DNA from: Galaxea fascicularis
Taxonomy: Eukaryota; Cnidaria; Anthozoa; Scleractinia; Euphylliidae
Assembly: GCA_948470475.1 (NCBI GenBank)
Contig: OX419345.1
Span: forward strand, 516,001-580,000
DNA: 64,000 nucleotides
Direction: 5' to 3'
The notes under the pieces were generated by a model. The model made no database searches, had not been told where the DNA came from, and saw only the letters and a list, made by a program, of their open reading frames with translations. Shown one piece after another: positions 62,001-64,000 of the stretch. Every line of letters starts with the position of its first letter. Position 1 is the first letter of the stretch. The translations under genes were made by a program, and so were the position numbers.

Positions 62001-64000
62001 AGCCACTTCGGATAAAACCTTCAAATATCATAGGGGGAGGGGTGGTCTTCCTCATTGCGTAGCCGTGTAGCCACTTCGGATAAAACCTTCAAATATCATA
62101 GGGGGAGGGGTGGTCTTCCTCATTGCGTAGCCGTGTAGCCACTTCGGATAAAACCTTCAAATATCATAGGGGGAGGGGTGGTCTTCCTCACTGCGTAGCC
62201 GCGTGGCCACCTTCAGACGAGTGTGTATGTATGTTTCGTTCTAAAAGCGTTGGCCAGGAATGACTGCGTATGCATGTAACCAGCGTTTTTAGGGGTATAA
62301 CTTCAAGTGGCCGGGTATTCTGCAGTTATTCCGAAGTTAGCTTACTTCGCCTAACATTTACTGTTTTCAGCAAAAAGGAGATATATTTCATAGTCTCCGC
62401 TAGACTTAGCCCACAAAGCTTACCGTCTACCATCTCATTCCAAAGCATTTTGAAGACCAAGTTGTTTAGCAAAGCAGATATCTTGGCCAACTCATCCAAG
62501 CGGAACGGATTTTGCTTCTCATACATTTCTGAGTCATCAACGATGCTGCAAAAAGGCATATGAAAATCAAGTAGTCGATAACGATGAAATCAATTAAAGC
62601 ATATATTCATACATCTTAACAACACAGTACTCCTTAGGTGAATGTGAACGTAATTATGAAATCATGTATATGAAATGCGGATTAAAGAATGATTTTGTAC
62701 ACTACTAAACCAGTAATGAAAATAAAGACTGAAAAAATTCAGGCTTGCGGTAAATCCAGTAGCGCGACTGTTCAACTAAAGCTATCGAGCATTTTTTTCG
62801 GAGAAACCTTTCAGATCCAACCCAGATGGGAATGCTTGGTTTTCAAACAGTGTTTTTATGTTCTTCAGCAAAAACCTCCACATACTTGGAGAGCCTTCTA
62901 GAAAATTCCGTTTTTTCCCGTCATTCGAGTGTGACGGAGGGTAAGTCCATAAACCACACAAAGACTTCTCCGGTTTTCCAGTAATTTTTTACCGTTTATT
63001 GTATTTTCAGTAGAAATGTTTTACCTTTAATAGTATATCCAGTAGAAACAATCGAAAACACACAGTTGAGGACGAAGCCTGTGGTTATAACGTTGAGTAC
63101 TTACGGCATAAGATGGCTGCAGCAGTCACAAAACAGAATAAGAGCTGCTTGAAGCTCGGAATTGTTAAAAAGACCTGTCCTCTCCAGACTCAACAGGCGA
63201 GCTTCTGCACCATCATCTGGACTAAGAGACTCGAAAAACTTCCAAAGATGCACAACGAAACCCTCTTGGTAACTAAGCCCTGGGGAGCAGTAAAATCATT
63301 GGTGAAGTTTCAGGTGTATATATATGAAATGGGTTTATTTCGCTTGTTCAAACCTGTCCTAAGTCAATTTTAAGTCAATACTAGAGGGTAAAAAATATTT
63401 TGAAAAATCCTGATTGATGAGCTGCATTCACAGATTACACTAACCGTGGCCATATCGCGATTTAGGATGAGTTTTCAAATTACTGATCTTAGTGAAAAGT
63501 GAGTTCTATTTCCATAAACCAACCTAAAGCTAACAATAAATTATTGGAGGTCTCGATAAAAGGAAATGCTTTTGGTGGCGTGCGGACCAAGATTGATCTT
63601 AGTGCGAAACCTATTTTTAAGAATGCCGTTCTTTTTTGGGACCACAGGCATTTATGATCCGGAAACAGTGCCGTTGAGAGGAAAATTTTCAGAGTGAAAG
63701 CAATATTTTTAGATACTTCGAGACTTTTTTTCTTTGCTGTAAACAAGTTAAAGTTAAAGATCAAGGTAAATTTCATTATTTTATATATAAAATGATTTTT
63801 GGACGTCAAATGTTCATTGGCTCGTTGCATTATTTCACCTCATTTTGACTGGCTAGAAGTGTTTGCTTTGGCTTTACTAATGAGAGTTTAAACTACCAAC
63901 CTGTTAAGATATCAAGTTTGATCTGAGAGAACGTAGACAGCACAGTTTGATACATGACACATGCCTTCATGATAAGGTCTGACTGAGAACTGGACAAATT
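49909..64000 (-). CDS. UBE3B: UBE3B, HECT E3 ubiquitin ligase, C-terminal ~620 residues
   Basis: Sixteen minus-strand exons join in phase: >64000-63901, 63279-63105, 62545-62424, 60385-60283, 59951-59852, 59013-58891, 58780-58703, 58269-58171, 57668-57555, 53962-53825, 53331-53266, 52460-52402, 52042-51860, 50736-50625, 50282-50190 and 50103-49909 (TGA 49911-49909). The upstream part matches the central region of UBE3B ([37 protein letters not shown]). Next is the HECT domain: [42 protein letters not shown], and the catalytic loop [13 protein letters not shown] with the active cysteine at 50010-50008. It ends in AGFELS. HECT ligases take ubiquitin from an E2 onto this cysteine and then pass it to substrate; vertebrate UBE3B is calmodulin-linked and mitochondria-associated. 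The N-terminal half, including the IQ motif, lies beyond the window. Confidence 0.96.
50832..50939. mobile_element. Fold-back MITE in UBE3B intron
   Basis: The arms TGATAGCGATAATTATCAAG and CTTGATAATTATCGCTATCA are perfect over 20 bp, then continue as GTTTGTGTTATC against GATAACACAAAC. The loop contains GCCGAAGCCGAAGGC. Confidence 0.8.
51025..51130 (+). repeat. Direct duplication of ~27 bp
   Basis: The segment ACTATTGTCTGTAGGTATGA, followed by CGT, occurs at about 51057 and again at about 51102, 45 bp apart. Confidence 0.7.
51224..51318. mobile_element. Short inverted-repeat element
   Basis: The arms GTGGTATACCGTGGAATATC and the complementary GATATTTCACGGTATACCAT are followed on the inner side by CCACT/AGTGG. 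They surround a short A-rich loop. It lies in the UBE3B intron between the exons at 50736 and 51860. Confidence 0.65.
52585..52745 (-). repeat. tRNA-derived SINE, minus strand
   Basis: The reverse complement reads GGATGGTGTAGTGGTGAGAG and CACTCGCCTCC, then GAGTTTGTTGGTTCTCTTCC and AGGTACTCCGGTTTTCCTC, the same family as the SINE at 455. It lies in a UBE3B intron. Confidence 0.7.
52766..53008. mobile_element. MITE with CGGCAAA-repeat termini
   Basis: The left end AGAGATTTAGCATCGCGTTT runs on into ACGGCCAACGGCAAACGGC. The right end GTTTGCCGTTTGCCGTAAAC continues to GCGATGCTAAATCTCTCT. A second, related element abuts it. Confidence 0.75.
53012..53245. mobile_element. Second, abutting CGGCAAA-type MITE
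   Basis: The right end GCCGTTTGCCGTCTGCCGTA continues to AACGTCATGCTTAAACTCTCT. The left end is more decayed: ACCATGACGTTACGTCGAAC, then GGCAAACGGCG. It has the same terminus type as its neighbour at 52766-53008. Confidence 0.6.
54066..54480 (-). repeat. tRNA-like repeat, left inverted arm
   Basis: On the minus strand it contains a tRNA-like block (54315-54240) with acceptor halves GACCTCG/CGAGGTC, A box TAGCTTAGTCGGCAGAGC and B box GTGGGTTCGATTCCCAC. The anticodon stem forms only about 3 bp, so it is not a functional tRNA. The phrase GCCGCGTAGCACTATAA, with ACATACAAGTGGTGGAACAG after it, occurs twice (about 54091 and 54391), 300 bp apart in the same orientation. The whole arm is repeated inverted at 56826-57125. 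Confidence 0.7.
54987..56471. repeat. Cluster of seven 14-bp palindromes GTAAC-N4-GTTAC
   Basis: Copies are at 54987-55000 (core GTAA), 55011-55024 (GTAT), 55762-55775 (TTAC), 56093-56106 (GTAC), 56110-56123 (GTAT), 56265-56278 (GTAT) and 56458-56471 (GTAA). Two copies are only 3 bp apart and another two 10 bp apart. Three have extra outer G/C pairs (GGTAAC and GTTACC). The DNA between them is AT-rich and shows no convincing coding exon. The cluster lies in the UBE3B intron between the exons at 53962 and 57555. Confidence 0.85.
56826..57125 (+). repeat. tRNA-like repeat, right inverted arm
   Basis: Inverted counterpart of 54066-54480, with the same CCGACCTCGTAGCTTAGTCG tRNA-like start. In this copy the T-arm stops at GGTTCGATTC and jumps straight to ATAAGAATT. 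About 13 bp, the 3' T-stem and acceptor half, are missing relative to the left arm. Confidence 0.7.
57136..57218. mobile_element. Near-perfect 83-nt hairpin
   Basis: The 28-bp arms are exact complements: TGTAGTCTCCTTCGCAGCCG then CTCGGGCC at 57136-57163, against 57191-57218. An inner pair AGTCACG/CGTGACT extends the stem around an 8-nt loop. The phrase TAGTCTCCTTCGCA also marks the outer left edge of the left arm (54062). It is probably a foldback element or a TIR relic. Confidence 0.85.
57757..57974. mobile_element. TIR element with TCACG-rich interior
   Basis: The termini GAGGGTCCCCTATAC and GTATAGGGGACCCTC are perfect 15-bp inverted repeats. The interior is composed of degenerate TTCACG/ATCACG words, as at 28103-28320. 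Confidence 0.75.
60418..60659. mobile_element. MITE with GGGCCCGGTT termini
   Basis: The left end GGGCCCGGTTCTTCGAAAGC continues CGATTAAC. The right end GTTAATCGGCTTTCGAACAA continues CCGGGCCC. A solo fragment of the same terminus occurs at 28331-28362. Confidence 0.75.
60866..62328. mobile_element. TIR element enclosing a minisatellite
   Basis: The outer arms TAACTGCAGAACACCCAGCC(AC) at 60866-60887 and the complement of 62307-62328 differ at 2 of 22 positions. A second inner inverted pair is GAAGTGGCTACGCGGCTACG(CAGTGA) at 60903-60928 against 62188-62213. The tandem array lies between the inner arms. No transposase is visible. Confidence 0.7.
60953..62190 (+). repeat. 68-bp minisatellite, about 18 units
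   Basis: The unit contains GGTGGTCTTCCTCATTGCGT, AGCCGTGTAGCCACTTCGGA, TAAAACCTTCAAATATCATA and GGGGGAGG. GGTGGTCTTC starts at 60953 and recurs every 68 bp up to 62177. Units are nearly identical. Variation is concentrated at one site (GTAGCCGTG or GTAACCGCG), with rare CACCTCGG units. Such homogeneity indicates recent expansion or conversion. It lies in the UBE3B intron between the exons at 60385 and 62424. Confidence 0.95.

Noticed and set aside
60953..62190. CRISPR array
   Set aside because: Units are contiguous 68-bp tandem copies without unique spacers, in an animal intron, with no cas genes.

Overview
The window is from an animal nuclear genome, most likely an anthozoan cnidarian and probably a stony coral. 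Reasons: it is AT-rich, its genes have many short exons with consensus GT-AG introns, the gene families are deeply conserved in metazoans, and the non-coding DNA is packed with tRNA-derived SINEs, small terminal-inverted-repeat (TIR) elements and one decayed LINE. The species assignment is inference. There are no bacterial operons, ribosome binding sites or CRISPR arrays. I assembled the coding exons by joining translated segments at GT/AG sites and checking that reading phase is kept across every join.

Layout. (1) 105-2149, plus: 3' part of a CXorf65-like gene. (2) 11433-3300, minus: an RSRC2-type arginine/serine-rich splicing-associated protein in 8 exons. Its large intron (6663-9924) holds a BEN-domain coding region on the same strand (9079-8018). 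(3) 11793 to at least 18639, plus: an AGC-type kinase of the RSKR/SgK494 family. It starts 359 bp from the RSRC2 start codon, so the two probably share a bidirectional promoter. (4) 22332-21373 minus and 24460-25383 plus: two divergent, intronless AIG1/GIMAP-like G-domain genes. Their C-terminal cysteine arrangements differ. (5) 25640-26600: a dead LINE reverse transcriptase fragment. (6) 25384-33369: a long repeat-rich interval. (7) 33370-47970, plus: a complete L(3)mbt-like (L3MBTL) gene with an FCS zinc finger, three MBT repeats, two C2HC fingers and a SAM domain. (8) 64000-49909, minus: the 3' 16 exons of UBE3B, a HECT E3 ubiquitin ligase whose 5' end lies beyond the window.

The cellular genes are a housekeeping set (chromatin reader, ubiquitin ligase, splicing factor, kinase) with no obvious common pathway. 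The two G-domain genes look like a locally duplicated pair of the kind linked to immunity in other animals.

The most unusual DNA is in UBE3B introns. One intron carries seven copies of a 14-bp palindrome, GTAAC-N4-GTTAC, within 1.5 kb. The cluster lies between inverted copies of a tRNA-like repeat (54066-57125), next to a near-perfect 83-nt hairpin (57136-57218). Another intron carries a 68-bp minisatellite of about 18-19 copies (60953-62190), enclosed by two nested inverted repeats as if it had expanded inside a transposon. The L3MBTL gene has a candidate lysine-rich cassette exon that would interrupt a conserved motif. The BEN coding region is spliced in phase with the upstream RSRC2 exon, which allows an alternative-last-exon model.
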